Shown in pieces: positions 41,240 through 52,839 of a stretch of 64,000 nucleotides of DNA. Where the stretch lies: assembly GCA_033557465.1 (NCBI GenBank), contig CM066039.1:48141788-48205787 (forward strand), written 5' to 3'. Numbering within the stretch: the stretch's first letter is position 1; the number at the start of each line of letters is the position of its first letter. The notes under the pieces were generated by a model, which was not told where the DNA came from, ran no database searches, and saw only the letters and a program-made list of their open reading frames with translations. Made by a program: the position numbers and the translations under genes. The stretch is from Ichthyophis bannanicus. Taxonomy: Eukaryota > Chordata > Amphibia > Gymnophiona > Ichthyophiidae.

Positions 41240-42440
41240 GTGTAAGTCCCTTTGGAAACTGGCCCAATGCTCTTCAAATTCCCAGTGCAAGCCTACGAGC
41301 AATTGTTTTAGAGATGGGATATCTGATGCATTTCTTTATAGCTCTGATAGGTTGGTTGTCTCATTTGGATTTACTAAATGGAGATGCTTAAGATTACATG
41401 CCGTATTCAATAAAGACCAAGAATTGCAAAAAAAGTCCTTTTCCAATAAGGCCTTGTATTTCTATTCAGTTTTCAAAGCGGTTTAAAAGGTTCTGCAGCT
41501 TTCCTTTGCACAATTTCTACAGTACACTTAAAAAGAAAACAAAATCTGTATTGAGAAATCTGAAAGGATTTTACAATAAACAGAAGGTATTTTTCCTTCA
41601 TAAAAGGATTTTTATTCTTAAGCTTTTGACTGTGAAGACACGTTTGCAGAACCGAACACAGCATCTATGCACACGTAAAGGGCCCCAAAGTGGAGTAAAA
41701 GCATCTTTCAGAGAGCTGGCACGTAGGGTGTTGGTCTGACTAGGTTTTTGTCCCTCTGCCAGCTTGCTGGAGGCCGCCCTGGCTGTGTAACCTAGTAGCT
41801 CTGAAAAATGACATTAGAGCTACTTCGACCTGTCAAGCAGCAAGTAAACAAATATGACCCAAAGCAATAACATTTTCAAGGTTTCTTTGCCCCCCCTCTC
41901 CCCACGACTCTCTCTCTCTGTCCACACAGAAGCACCTCTCTGCTAGCTGGGACATCAATCCCTCTCTCCCGTCTCCTTTCCAAGGATTAATCATCCAGGT
42001 GGGAGTGTGTCTGGGCAGCAGGAGTCCAGAAGAGAGAAAAAAAGATCCATTACTGCAGAGCCAGGATTCAAAGTGAAAACTATAAAGCACTTAGAATAAT
42101 GTTTCAAACTGAAAAAGCAGTTTAGCTTTATTGAACTGACTTTGCAAATGTGTTTATATTTATGTCTGGGTGAAGGGTGGATGCGAGGGGCAAAGTCTAT
42201 TTCTTAGCATCTTAGACTTTTGGAGGAGATTATAAAATACTAAATTTAGCATCGCTACAAACCCCCACACAAGGCCACTACTGGCAAAGTGCAGCCCCAT
42301 GTCCTGCACGTCCCACCATCACAGAATTCCTCACATGCCAGGATGGTTCCTCTTCAAATAACTAAAAGGCAATCAGGGCCATATTCAGAAGGAATTATCT
42401 GTGGAACTTTGAAAGTTGCACCCATTAATTCTTTGCTTTT
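41240..42440. other. No recognised feature
   Basis: The AT-rich open frame at 41,398-41,739 has no protein-like signal. A pyrimidine-rich stretch at 41,885-41,925 is simple sequence. Nothing else seen. Confidence 0.3.
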
Positions 42441-42449
42441 AAGTTTCTG

Positions 42450-43196
42450 CTCTCAGAACGGATAGGGGTAGATTCTGCCCTGTGAATAGCAGGGATGAAC
42501 GTCTGGTTTGGAGTTCAATCCCCGTTATTTGCAGAGACCTAATTCAGGCCATAGAGCTCCCTGCACATACAGAGGGGATGTGCGGGGACCTCTAGACGGG
42601 AGCAGGAGGGGGCAGCGACAGGGTGGGGAGTGGGAGCGGGGTGTTCAACCCTGACGAACGGGCTGATTCCAGTCGTGGCCCTGTACGTCCAGGGATGCAG
42701 AGATAGGTGGGGGACTAATTCCACCTTGGGGGTGAAATAAGTCCCCCCAATGTTGGCAGACATCGCAGTGGGACCCCCCTTGCCAGGAAAGCAGGTCAGC
42801 TGGATCTCTGCCACCTGATCCCGGCCTTGACAGGCCCATCCAGGGGTCGGGCGGAAGGGAAATGCACTTTCGAAGTTGGGGGGGGGGAGGGTGGAGCTCC
42901 TGCATGGGGGGGGGGGGGCGGGTGGAGCTCCTGCATGGTGTCCCAGTGCCATGGCAACTGGATGCCACAGCACCAAGGCTCCATGCAGGAGCATTGGAGG
43001 GGTTGGATGCAGAACACGCCGGATATAAAGCGGGTCGGAATCTGGGCACGTCCTGCCCGTCCAGGCCCTTTGCACCTGATTCTGATTCTGCAGGAACATC
43101 TAGCTCCTGCAGGTGCAGAATCAGGTGCAAATCCAGCCTGTCCAGATTTTGGACGTCTGGACGGGCTGGGTAGGCCCTGTGCAGAATTGGCCTCAT
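42450..43196. mobile_element. CCAATTCTG-family foldback element, longest copy
   Basis: Left end 'ggggtagattctgccctgtg', right end 'ggccctgtgcagaattggcc', inverted with mismatches. Interior inverted words include 'ggagctcctgcatgg' / 'ccatgcaggagc', plus two runs of G (42,880-42,920). It shares its plan with 17,965-18,625. Long open frames on both strands come from this symmetry. Confidence 0.6.
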
Positions 43197-43199
43197 AAC

Positions 43200-44370
43200 C
43201 TTTAGCCTATAAGTCGATATAGGACCAAAGCTTATGCAGATAATGTGGGGAAGGATTAGAGGTGTGCCGAGGACAGGGCCAAAAGATATTTAGATAGTGA
43301 CAATATTCAGCCTCTAATTGGATAACTTATCTGTGTAACAATGAATTCAGAAACATCAGTCCTAACTTTATACGGTTAACTTATCTGACTGCTTATACAG
43401 CAATCTAACTTATATGGATATCTGAGTTAAATATACAGATAAAGATATGCAAATACCTTTATTTGGTAGCCATCCTTCTGAATGATTACCTGATCATCAT
43501 TTTCCCTTGGGTCTCTCTAACCCTATTATCCATCCCACAGCTGGCTTTTTTCTCCGTGGCAATGTGAACAGCATGACCTAGGAGTACTGCAGTCAGTAGC
43601 ATCTCTTTAGAATGACTTTGGTGCCCTCTCCCCTCATGGTCATCAGTAGGAGATGCCTCCCTGGATTGTTGTAGTCAGCCAACGTAGCTCCTGTGAACTG
43701 GCAGGTACCCTGTGTGACTATACAGATCACGTACCCTTAAAGTTACAGTATCCCTCAGCCAACTGCATATTAGTCCCACGTAGGGGACTTTATAAACCAA
43801 AGACTTTTAAAAATAAACTATAAATGAACCCAATCACTTCTCTTCCACCCTGCCCTCCATTTCAACAAACAGGTATAAAGGGAATATCTGGGTGATCCTT
43901 GAAGACACTCCATGAAAACCTATCCATTCCTTTATGAACTGGATCTGGGATTGTTAAGTAATTGCGCATTATAACCATTAATGATTGTCTTTAAAAAAGT
44001 GCCAACGGGGACCAACAGCGTTCACCGCCTCGCACTCCAACTGTGGTGGGGAAAAACGTGTGCCACAGTTCAAAAGACCTGGTGTGACCTGGCAGAAAAT
44101 GATTCTATAAAAAAGTATCTTGACTATAGAGGCTACATGCTGATGCTGCCACTCCTGCGCTGGGGTGGAGAATAGGTGGGTTAGGGGTGAAGAGTGGGCA
44201 TGGGGTGAAGAGGGGTGAGCACATTGCAGTTAGCCCTGGGGGTACCTATTGCATGCCAGCTGTCAGTGTTGGAATTAGCATGGGCAGAGGTAAGTGGACC
44301 TGCAGTAACCGTACCATTTGTCATTAAACACATCCACGCGTTAATTGTAGGAAACATGATGTTCATGCCT
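43200..44370. other. Mostly unclassified
   Basis: 43,290-43,480 has short 'ttatctgtgtaac / ggataacttat / tatggatatctgag' words typical of the ATATTCA-type elements. I see nothing definite in the rest. Confidence 0.25.
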
Positions 44371-44374
44371 CCAA

Positions 44375-45370
44375 CGAGTGAGTTGGTCAAATTTCCAGAT
44401 GACACAAAGTTATTCAAAGTTGTTAAATTGCAAAGGGATTGCAAAAAATTGCAAGAGGACCTTGAGAAATTGGGAGACTAGGAGTCCACATGGCAAATGA
44501 AATTTAATGTGGACAAGTGCAAAGTTATGCACTTAGGGAAGAACAACCCAAATTGCAGTTACTGAGGCAAGGATCCACATTAGGAATCACCACTCAGGAA
44601 AAGGATTTAGACGTCATCCTGGATAATACATTGAAACCCTCCACCCAGTGTGCAACGGCAGCCAAGAAAGCAAATAGAATTCTAGGAATCATCAGGAAAG
44701 GAATGGAGAATAAAACCAGTGATATGATACCTCGGTATTGCTCCAGGAATATTGTGTGCAGTTATAGCCACTCTGTCTAAAAAAGGATATAGTGGAATTA
44801 GAAAAGGTACAGAGAAAAGTGATCAAAATGATAAAAGGGATGGAAGGATATCCTTTTGAGGAAAGGCTTAAAAGGTTAGGACAGTTCAACATGGAAAAAT
44901 GATGGCTGAGAGGAGATATGATAGAGGTCTATAAAATAATGAGTGGAGTGGAAAGGGTAAATGTAAATCGGTTATTTATGCCTTCAAAAAGTAGAAAGAT
45001 GAGGGGTGGAGGGGGGGGGGGAAACATACAATGAAGTAACAGTGTAGCACATTTAAAACTAATTGGAGAAAATATGTTATCATTCAATGCATACTCAAAC
45101 TCTGGAATTCGTTGCCGGAGGATGTAGTAAAAGCTGTTAGTGTAGGTGGGTTTAAAAATAGTTTGAACAAGTTCCTGGAGGAAAAGTCCATAAAATATTA
45201 TTAGAATGGACTGGGGAAATCCACTGCTTACCCATGGGATAAGCAGCATGGAATCAGTCTACTTTTGGGGAGCCCAACAGGCACTTGTGACCTGGATTGG
45301 CCACTGTTGGATACTGAACTCTATGGACCTTTGGTCTGACCCAATATGGCATATCTTATGTTCTTATGTA
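44375..45370 (+). pseudogene. CR1-clade LINE, 3' third
   Basis: It reads [20 protein letters not shown] (44,390; the usual FADD has become FPDD), then [13 protein letters not shown] text, [13 protein letters not shown] (44,680), a degraded [20 protein letters not shown], and the 3' end 'ggtctgacccaatatggcatatcttatgttcttatgt' to 45,370. Several frameshifts and a G-run expansion at 45,010. More diverged than the 24,130 and 46,286 copies. Confidence 0.85.
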
Positions 45371-45374
45371 ACAG

Positions 45375-46280
45375 TTACTGTAGAGGCTTTGCACTTAATT
45401 CATGTTAATTTTCATGCTAAATGTGGGTTAAGTGCAAAACCATAGTGCACGTTAGTAAAAGGGCCCCATAATGTACCTGCCTTGTCTATCACACTTCTGA
45501 TATCTCTTGTATTTACGAGCATGTCTCCAACTACACAGATGCCGAGGTCAGAGAATGGTGATACCAGCAGTTTCCATCCCAGAGCCTGAGCTAGAAAAGA
45601 GAAGTCCTGCAGAACTAACTGGCATGCCTTCATTGATAATAAATATAGGAGGCAATATGGAGCCGCAGCACTCGGTGTTTTTATTTAAATGCTGGTTACC
45701 ATGACTAAAATGACTACAGGTATTCAGTGCTGGTATCTGGACAATGGCTGGGGCTGGGGCTGACTATCCAGACAGTAAAACCAGCACTACTGCAATACAC
45801 CGTGATGCATGAATAAAAAGTTGATCTTTCAAGTCTGGATGGTGTTTCCTTGGATATTGTACAGCGTTGGGATAGGAACTGCACCAAAATATAGATAAAT
45901 CTGAAGTGGCCCTGATGCAGAACTGTAGCGTCTGATGAACAGTTCGAAATGCAGTGCAGATATTTATGTGCATATATGAGGTGGTTGAAATGCATTTTAA
46001 ATATAAATGATGCAATAACACAGAGTAAAATGGACCTTTACATTTCTGACATTTGAATACAGAAGTCATCAGTATTTAATCTGTTATGACAAAAGTTTTT
46101 CTTCTTTAGGGATGTGGGATAAGGTGGACTGATTTGGTTTTATGGTTTAGCGAAAATCAACCTTAACAAGGACTGTTTGTTTGGCCATCCATAGAGTGAT
46201 AATATTCAGCATCCCTAAACAGAGAGGCTCTCTGAAAAACCTTCAGACAGCTTTTTTGCTTTCTTGGTTATTCGGAGTAT
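45375..46280. other. Small DNA-element pieces; otherwise unclassified
   Basis: 45,370-45,475 (ttaattttcatgctaaatgtggg...gtaaaagggcccc) and 45,660-45,790 (aatgctggttaccatgac...gactatccag) look like non-autonomous DNA elements related to 10,500 and 37,370. The remainder shows nothing I can name. Confidence 0.3.
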
Positions 46281-46285
46281 CATCT

Positions 46286-47285
46286 GGATAAGAACATAAG
46301 ATATGCCATACTGGGTCAGACCAAGGTCCATCAAGCCCAGTATTCTGTTTCCAACAGTGGCCAATCTAGGTCATATGTACCTAGCAGTTTCCCCAAGGGA
46401 CATAGGTTCCACAATGCTTGTATTGGTTCAAGCATTGATATCCTGGGTCCCTTCTTAATAATGGTTTACGGACCTTTCCTCCAGGAACTTGTCCAAACCT
46501 TTTTTAAACCCAGCTACACTAACAGCCTTTACTACATCCTCCGGTAACAAATTCCAGAGTTTGATTACACGTTGAGTGAAAAAATATTTTCTTTTATTAG
46601 TCTTAAATAGTTTACCCTGTAGCTTCATTGCATGTCCCCTAGTCTTTCTATATTCTGATAGGGTAAACAATCGATCTACGTTTACCCGTTCCACTCCGTT
46701 CATTAATTTATAGACTTCTATCATATCTCCCCTCAGCCGTCTCTTTTCCAGGTTAAAGAGCCCTAACCTTTTTAGCCTTTCTTCATAGGAGTATCCTTCC
46801 ATCCCCTTTACCATTTTGGTGGCTCTTCTCTGAACCTTTTCTAAAATCGCTATATCCTTTTTAAGATATGGCGACCAGAATTGCACACAATATTCAAGGT
46901 GCGGTCTCACCATGGAACGATATAGAAGCATTATAATATATTTTGTTTTATTTTCCATTCCTTTCCTTATCATACCTAGCATTCTATTTGCTCTCTTGGC
47001 CGCCGCTGCACACTGGGCCGAGGGTTTTAACATGGTATCCACAATGACGCCTAAATCTTTTTCCTGGGTGGTGGTTCCTAATGTGTAACCTTGCCTCATG
47101 TAACCATAGTTTGGGTTGTTCTTCCCTAGGTGCATAACTTTGCACTTGTCCACATTAAATTTCATCTGCCATTTTGATGCCCAGTCTTCCAATTTATCAA
47201 GATCCTCTTGCAATTTTCCACAATCCTCTTGGGTTTTAACAACTTTAAATAGTTTTGTGTCATCCGCAGATTTCATAACCTCACT
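46286..47285 (-). pseudogene. CR1-clade LINE 3' end with an intact 273-codon frame
   Basis: The minus-strand frame 47,276-46,455 is unbroken from [19 protein letters not shown] through [38 protein letters not shown] and [19 protein letters not shown] to [13 protein letters not shown] and ends EERSVNHY, the normal CR1 C-terminus. It starts inside the FADD box, so the catalytic core is absent. The open frame and close similarity to 25,280-26,266 show a recent insertion. It can serve to correct frameshifts when comparing other copies. Confidence 0.9.
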
Positions 47286-47309
47286 CGTTATTATGGATAG
47301 TAAGCGCCA

Positions 47310-47920
47310 TACCTAAGGGGGGTCATTTTAAAAGCCTTAGCCACGATTTGGACATCTAAAAACATGCTTGTGGACATCAAAATCACAGAGATGTCCCTGA
47401 AGCCATTTTAGAAATGTTTTTTTAAAGACGTCTCCAGTGCTGGGAGGTCCGAGTCGTCAGGGGCATGATGGAGGTGTGTCTGGGGTAGCACAATGGACTT
47501 AGACGTCCTCGCCTGATTTTAGAAACACTGGGGATATCTGCAACCTTGTGCAAGTTAAGACCTGTTTCAGGCACCCATAAAATGCCCAGAGGGTGTAGAG
47601 AAGATGGCACTCCACCATTCCCAGTACTGTGCACCATCATAATGAAAACAGCAGTGGGATTTGAACCCTGGCCGTAGTCCACTCTCTAACCATTGAGCTA
47701 TTCCTGGACATCTCCATGCTTGAATGCTATATTGGGGATGTCTATATAGATGTCCCTGCAGATGGCCATCTCAGACACGTCCACACTTGTGAAATCATGC
47801 CTGAACATGGGCACGCCTGCTTTCTTTTCCAAACGTCCTGGCTTGGCCATCCCAGACTGCACTTGAACATCATTTGTAAAATGTGCCTTCATGAGGATAC
47901 CAGCCCTGATTATCGGGATT
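47310..47920. mobile_element. Old non-autonomous DNA element with a SINE-like piece
   Basis: Starts 'ggggggtcattttaaaagccttagccacg' and contains repeated 'gacatc/gacgtc/gatgtcc' words on both sides. Between them, 47,645-47,706 (gtgggatttgaaccctggcc...ctctctaaccattgagctattcctgg) is the reverse complement of a tRNA-like SINE head with box B. Ends near 'acatcatttgtaaaatg'. Borders approximate. Confidence 0.4.
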
Positions 47921-48234
47921 ATTTGTAAATGAAAAATACGCTGATCACGGTGATTAAATATTGAGCCAAAAGGATCCCTTAAAGGCAAGAGGACACTAAC
48001 ATAGTAATGGGAAAATCCACATTAAATGAGGGTTCAGATCACAACAGCAGTAAGATGATTACACTGTTCCAAAGACGCACAGGTGGTAAACCGTATGAAG
48101 CAGAAGTTACAACCCTAAATGGGGTTGGCACAGCGGGTGAGGGAAGAAGAAAATAACTTACAATGGAGCAGCAGTTATAGTTCTAAACATCAATGTTGGG
48201 CAGATTGAATGGGGAAATGGATTTAGCTCATTTA

Positions 48235-48510
48235 AGATGAGCTATACTCAGGTACAGGAGGTGTATTCCTGTTCCTGAAGGACTTATAATCTAAATTTGT
48301 AGCTCAGAAAGTGGAAGGCTAATGACTTGTCTAAGATCCATCTCATTGCTCTAACCATTTTGTTTTCTTTTAGTGCCATCAAATCAGTGCTGACTCCTGG
48401 TGACCCAGCTGCCTCTGGGTTTTCTTGGCAATATATCACCGGAAGTAGATTGCCAGACCTTTTCTTCCGAGGCAATGGAGGGTAAAGTGACTTGCCCAAG
48501 GTCATACTCC
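48235..48510 (-). mobile_element. Two tRNA-headed SINEs, one inserted in the other
   Basis: 48,362-48,507 has the RTE-type tail (gtgccatcaaatcagtgctgactcctggtgaccc) and the 'ggcaatggagggtaaagtgacttgcccaaggtca' body but lacks its head. 48,240-48,361 has the third tail type (ttcctgaaggacttataatc) and a 'ctctaaccatttt' head remnant. All readings are on the minus strand. Confidence 0.6.
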
Positions 48511-48519
48511 ATAGGCTAA

Positions 48520-49190
48520 AATTAGATTAATTACACACCTTTTTCAAATCCGAGCTCAAGGCAGGTGACATTCAGGGGGTTACTTTAGAAGCTGTTTTCA
48601 CAATTTTCACATGAAAAATCAGCCATTTACACATGGAAATGGTGGTTTTAGCAAGGGCTGAATTTACATGTGCTTGTCCTTACTATGTAGAAATTGCAAG
48701 GCAGCAGTTGGGGGTGTAGCTAGGAAGTAGCCTGGGTGGGTCAAAAATCTGCATATGTAACCCCCCCCCCCCCCCCCGTCCCATAAAGGGAATGCCTGTG
48801 TATGACTGCAATTATCAACGTCAGAATCTACAGCTGCTTCTTGGCACATTTAGGGCTTTAAAAAATGCTCCTTTTGGCCAGCCCTTTACAGGAGGGATTA
48901 AATAATGGGGTATTGAGTATAACCTCCTTATGTCCCCCTCCAAATTATCTGGCAGCATGTGTATGTGTAGGTTTGCAACCTGGCCCTCGTGCTGGTACTT
49001 ACATGTGTATGTTGCCAGGTTTCCCCCGTTGATTGTTCCCACATGTAGATTTGCAAAATGGCTCTTTCAGCTAATACATGTGCACATCTGCACTATTTTA
49101 GGAAAGGCTCTGCTTATATAGCAGAGCCTTTTCTAAAATACCACTGAAATCGTACATGTCCCAACCTCCATGTCTCAATTCCAGTCTCCA
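48520..49190. other. Mostly unclassified; short poly-C run
   Basis: Includes a run of about 17 C at 48,761-48,778 and a short inverted pair near 49,090-49,140 (aaaggctctgcttatatagcagagcctttt). No genes. Confidence 0.4.
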
Positions 49191-49194
49191 GGTA

Positions 49195-49388
49195 CTATCT
49201 AATAATATATGCCTTCACAGCACACAAGCTATTTCCCTGCCCAAATGGGCTCACAATCTAACCTTTACATGAGACAGTGGAAGATGACCTGAATTCAGTT
49301 GCAGAAGGTCACAAAACCTGTCAAGGGGTGAAATGGGGTTTGAATCCTAGCTCATAACCTGTTTCTCTAACCATGAAGCTACGCCTCC
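49195..49388 (-). mobile_element. tRNA-headed SINE, third tail type, decayed
   Basis: Minus strand: 'ggaggcgtagcttcatggttagaga' (box A region), 'aggattcaaacccc' (box B), body 'ttgtgaccttctgcaactgaa', tail 'gttagattgtgagcccatttgggcaggg'. This tail text, 'gattgtgagcccattggggcag', is also common at SINE/LINE ends elsewhere, but I cannot name its partner LINE. Confidence 0.6.
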
Positions 49389-49990
49389 TTGGTTTTTATC
49401 TGCTATCAATTATAAATAGGGTTTGATCTCCTCTAGTATTGACTGGCTTGTTCTTCCAAAATACAATCCCACTAAAATTCCTATGCTAACTACTTAGCTT
49501 GGACTGGGGTGGATTGTGGGCAGTGACTCCATATTACGATTAGTGTGGGCATATTAGCACACGTTCACCATCAACGTTGCAATATGGGTATCATTGCAAA
49601 TACTACAATTAGGTCCAAAGAGGTTTTATGAAATCTACATCAAATCACAACACATTTAACACAGCGAAAGAAGTTGCCTCAGGATTACCGCCTTCCAAAA
49701 TCAAAATCTAAAACTTAGAAGGGTGTGACACAAGATGGACATTTTTGCATATGCCCCCTTCCTTATCTGTTGCTGGGAACAGATTACTGAGCTGGATAGA
49801 CAAGCACAGGTATCACAGTTCACCCTGGGGAACACAAAAAAGAAACAAGAAAGATATCTTGGTAGGTAATACAAAAGGACAACACCAGCCTTAGTGGAAT
49901 TATCCTCAAGGGTAAGAGATCATCATATATTCCATGCGCTGACCTATGTCCATTTTCCTAACTACTTCAGTATTTATAAATCACAGGCAT

Positions 49991-50242
49991 GGAGGTGCTC
50001 TGTCTTTTCCTGTGTGCATTTGAGAGACTACCTGACTGGTTCCTGGTGCCTGCGAGGACTGCACTGATTGGGCAGGAGATTTGGAAGGGCTATAAACCAT
50101 CTGACCCCACTGTGGGATGCCGAGGTGCTCTATCTTTTCCTGTGTGCATTTGAGAGACTACCTGGTTGATTCCTGTGAGGACTGCACTGATTGGGTAGGA
50201 GATTTGGAAGGGCTATAAATCATCTGGCCCCACCGCGGGACG
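49991..50242 (+). promoter_or_regulatory. Two tandem 5' units of the ORF1-only L1 element
   Basis: Both begin 'gaggtgctctgtcttttcct' (second with one change) and end '...tttggaagggctataaa(c/t)catctg(a/g)ccccac'. The first starts at 49,991, the second at 50,121; the second has lost 7 bp (gtgcctgc-type). Tandem 5' monomers acting as internal promoters are known from L1 elements; the role here is inferred. Confidence 0.6.
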
Positions 50243-50391
50243 CAGTCACGTGCCCGAAGGGACGTGACCAAAGGGGCATGTCCCGCCCCTTTGGTGCACA
50301 TTGGCGCTTGGAGAGAGTCCCTGTAATGGGGAAAAGGAAGAAACGGTAACCATTAGTCGTCCAGACGAAGGCGGTTAAAATTGTAGGGACT

Positions 50392-51505
50392 ATGGACTCC
50401 CACATTTGTATTGGCGATCTGCCGGCCTCTGCACAGTCGTCCATTGCTGGACTGGAGGATGTATCAACTGTGAGTACAGTTTCATCTGTTACTTCTATTG
50501 AATTGGGTTTGGTTCCACCCAGCCAAGAGACTAATCAGTGTTCTGGTTTGCACTCCCCACCAGGTGTAGTGTTGAAACTGGATCAGCTTTACTTCCTTCT
50601 TCTTTCCTTAGAATTGAGTCCCCCTCGGGAAAACTACCCCCCCCCCCTTCCTTCAGTGATTACGTTTGCTTCTGTTGGAGAAGCCCAGGCTCCACCAATA
50701 GATGTTTCCTTGAGAGATATTTGGACTGTTGTCTCCCGAATGGAGTTGGCTCTTGGGACCTCTCTAGAAAAGGTTTCTGACTTTTCTAAGGAAACGGTTT
50801 TAAAACTATCTGACCATAAATCTAGACTGTCAACTTTGGAGAGATCGATTGAAACTCAGGAGACACAGAGTCTTTCTCAACAAGGAATCTTGGCTACTTT
50901 TACTCAAGACTCTCGTTTGCGTCATCGCCAGGATGAGTTGCTGGAGAACTCTTTGCGCCCTAAAAATTTGCGTTTATTAAATTTTCCCAGTCTCACTATC
51001 TCTCCCCTTTAATACTTTTCCAAAAATATCTTAAAGAATTATTATTTAATGATGTGGAATCTATTGTTGTATCTAGAATTTATTATGCTCCCTTGGGAAG
51101 ATTAGTTAGAGAGCCTGAGGGGGAGGGGGAGCACAATATGATCATTTAGCTTCCTCTACCCTGGATATTTCTGACCTTTTGGAGTCTAATTGTGATGATA
51201 TACCTTCAAGAGCTACATTGTTAGTTACCTTTGTAACAGAAATGGATAAAGATGAACTCTTACGTACTTATTTAAAAAAAAAAAGCTGAGAAATTTTATG
51301 GACAAGCTATTCAGATTTTCCCAGATGTCTCTAGGGTTACACAAGGGCGTCGTAAGGCCTTTTTGGAGGTTCGCCCGCGTGTCTTAGCTCTTGGAGTTTT
51401 ATTTTATTTTGTTTCCTTGTAAGTGTCTTATAATTTTTCAGGGTAAGCGTTGTGTTTTCTTTGAGGTGGAACAATTACTAGAATTTCTTAAAGATAAGAG
51501 TTAGA
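50392..51505 (+). pseudogene. L1-type ORF1 protein, frameshifted
   Basis: The first frame (50,392-51,012, 206 codons) has a Ser/Thr-rich start, then a helical, likely coiled-coil stretch from SLRDIWTVVSRMELALG to about TFTQDSRLRHRQDELLEN, then RPKNLRLLNFP, the first strand of the RNA-recognition fold. After a stop, other frames continue with VVSRIYYAPLG, ATLLVTFVTEMDKDELLRTY and GRRKAFLEVRPRVLAL, matching the RRM and C-terminal domain order of L1 ORF1p, an RNA-binding chaperone. Not a host gene: it lies wholly inside a target-duplicated insertion. Confidence 0.75.
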
Positions 51506-51724
51506 TAAGTATGGATTTAGAATTTTCTTTTGTCTCTTGACTTAGTTAAAGGAGCTCAGTTTTTTTTTTCACCAGTAGCTTATCAGGCTTTTCTTTCTAT
51601 CCACAGAGCACCCCTTTGACGTGGAGTTGGATTATGTTTATTGCTTTGTATTTTTCCTGTCATGTTATAAAAAACTTTTTATAAAAATAAAATAAAATAA
51701 AATAAAAAAATAAATCACAGGCCC

Positions 51725-52615
51725 CCCACCAGAGTCCAAGCCCTGAAATCTTTACATAACGGTCTATGAAACATAGTACAAAAGTCTCTCAGAAGACATT
51801 TAGAGATTTCATCCTCAAAATTCTCCTAAAGGCTAAAGGCAATCCAAGGAGAACACTTTGCATATTTTGATTTGAGACTGCCTATCTGATAATGCCCTGA
51901 GTCCTCAGTGCTACACCCCCTCCACTTTTACAAACTTTTTTCCCTTGTCCCCCCTTCTTCTGCACCCTCCCCCTGCCACTTCACACCTGCAAACATATGG
52001 GTTATTCTCGTCTGTTCCTTGTTCTTTCCTCTGGAATAGTCCCCAATTCATCGCCTTTAGGGAATGAAGTGTTGGTTTATACTACTCAGCCCACCTCTGT
52101 CTCATAAATCCCTCGAGACTTACACAGCTGGCTCGGAAAGCTTATTTTTGTTGGCCAGCATGGCTGGACTGTAGAAAATTGTATTAAACCGCTACGAAGG
52201 AGCTGAATCTGAAGGCACTGAGAGCCCTGATTCATTCACTCTAGCAAAATAAGTTCTGAACTGAGAGCAAGTGTTATGTATTTTAATAGCCTTTCAGTCA
52301 GACCCAAACACGCTTGGGAGGGGGGCTAGATATTTGACAGCATGTGCCCACTTCGCCGTGCAATTGGGTATTCCATTGCTGGGGTCCAGTCTGCTTCCAT
52401 GCCTCATACGTCTGCTGTGGCTTTTGACCATGAGAATGGACCGGGTTGTTGAAACAAAATAGCTCTTATGAGGCACAGCAAGAGCCGATGACATCATGAC
52501 AAAAACCCGCATCCATGGACTACTGCGCCACACTGTAGGTTTGTACATGCAAGGACGTAATATACATCTCAACTATCCTTGAGACGATGCAATCGAGAGT
52601 CTTTTAAATACAGAG
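51725..52615. other. No recognised feature
   Basis: No gene, RNA or repeat that I can name. Short open frames on both strands near 52,270-52,570 overlap each other and lack protein features. Confidence 0.3.
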
Positions 52616-52619
52616 AGAA

Positions 52620-52835
52620 ACAAATATGAAAAGAAGTTGATACTTTTTTGTTGGACAAACTGCATTTTTAGACTATACTGTCCTGACCTGAGGAAGAAGG
52701 TTTTAAACCTCAAAAGCTAGTTTAAAAGTGTACAGTTAGTCCAATAATATCACTTAATTTTCATATTTGTTTCTCTTTTTATTGAGCTACCATTAAAGTG
52801 GACTAATACGGCTATCGCACTACTTTCGTCAAATT
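52620..52835 (+). mobile_element. Penelope-like terminal sequence with degenerate hammerhead-like core
   Basis: 'gacctgaggaagaaggttttaaacctcaaaagctag' (52,685-52,720) has CTGAGGA and a perfect AGGTTT/AAACCT stem but AAAA where GAAA is needed. It is followed by 'ttagtccaataatatcac' and, after a simple spacer, 'agtggactaatacggctatcgcactac', a pairing text common at the ends of such elements. No protein part. Confidence 0.4.
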
Positions 52836-52839
52836 TCTC

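Larger units (their letters stand above)
49989..51709 (+). mobile_element. L1-type element with ORF1 only (HAL1-like), complete with target duplication
   Basis: The exact 13-bp duplication ATAAATCACAGGC flanks it at 49,976-49,988 and 51,710-51,722. Inside: two tandem promoter-like units of about 130 and 120 bp (49,991-50,120 and 50,121-50,242), a further 150 bp, ORF1 (50,392 to about 51,500, with shifts), a short 3' part and a tail of (AAAAT)n at 51,680-51,709. There is no room for ORF2, which encodes the endonuclease and reverse transcriptase. The duplication shows this exact unit was inserted by target-primed reverse transcription, with enzymes supplied in trans. Confidence 0.85.

Noticed and set aside
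41398..41739. 113-codon Lys/Phe-rich frame
   Set aside because: AT-rich composition explains it; no homology, start context or splice partner.
42539..43198. Open frames of 120-186 codons on both strands
   Set aside because: GC-rich foldback symmetry produces them; Cys/Pro-rich text without domains.
46455..47276. Functional 273-codon host gene
   Set aside because: It is the C-terminal part of CR1 ORF2 in a young truncated copy; no catalytic core.
50392..51012. Host gene of 206 codons
   Set aside because: It is L1-type ORF1 within an insertion that has a 13-bp target duplication and A-rich tail.
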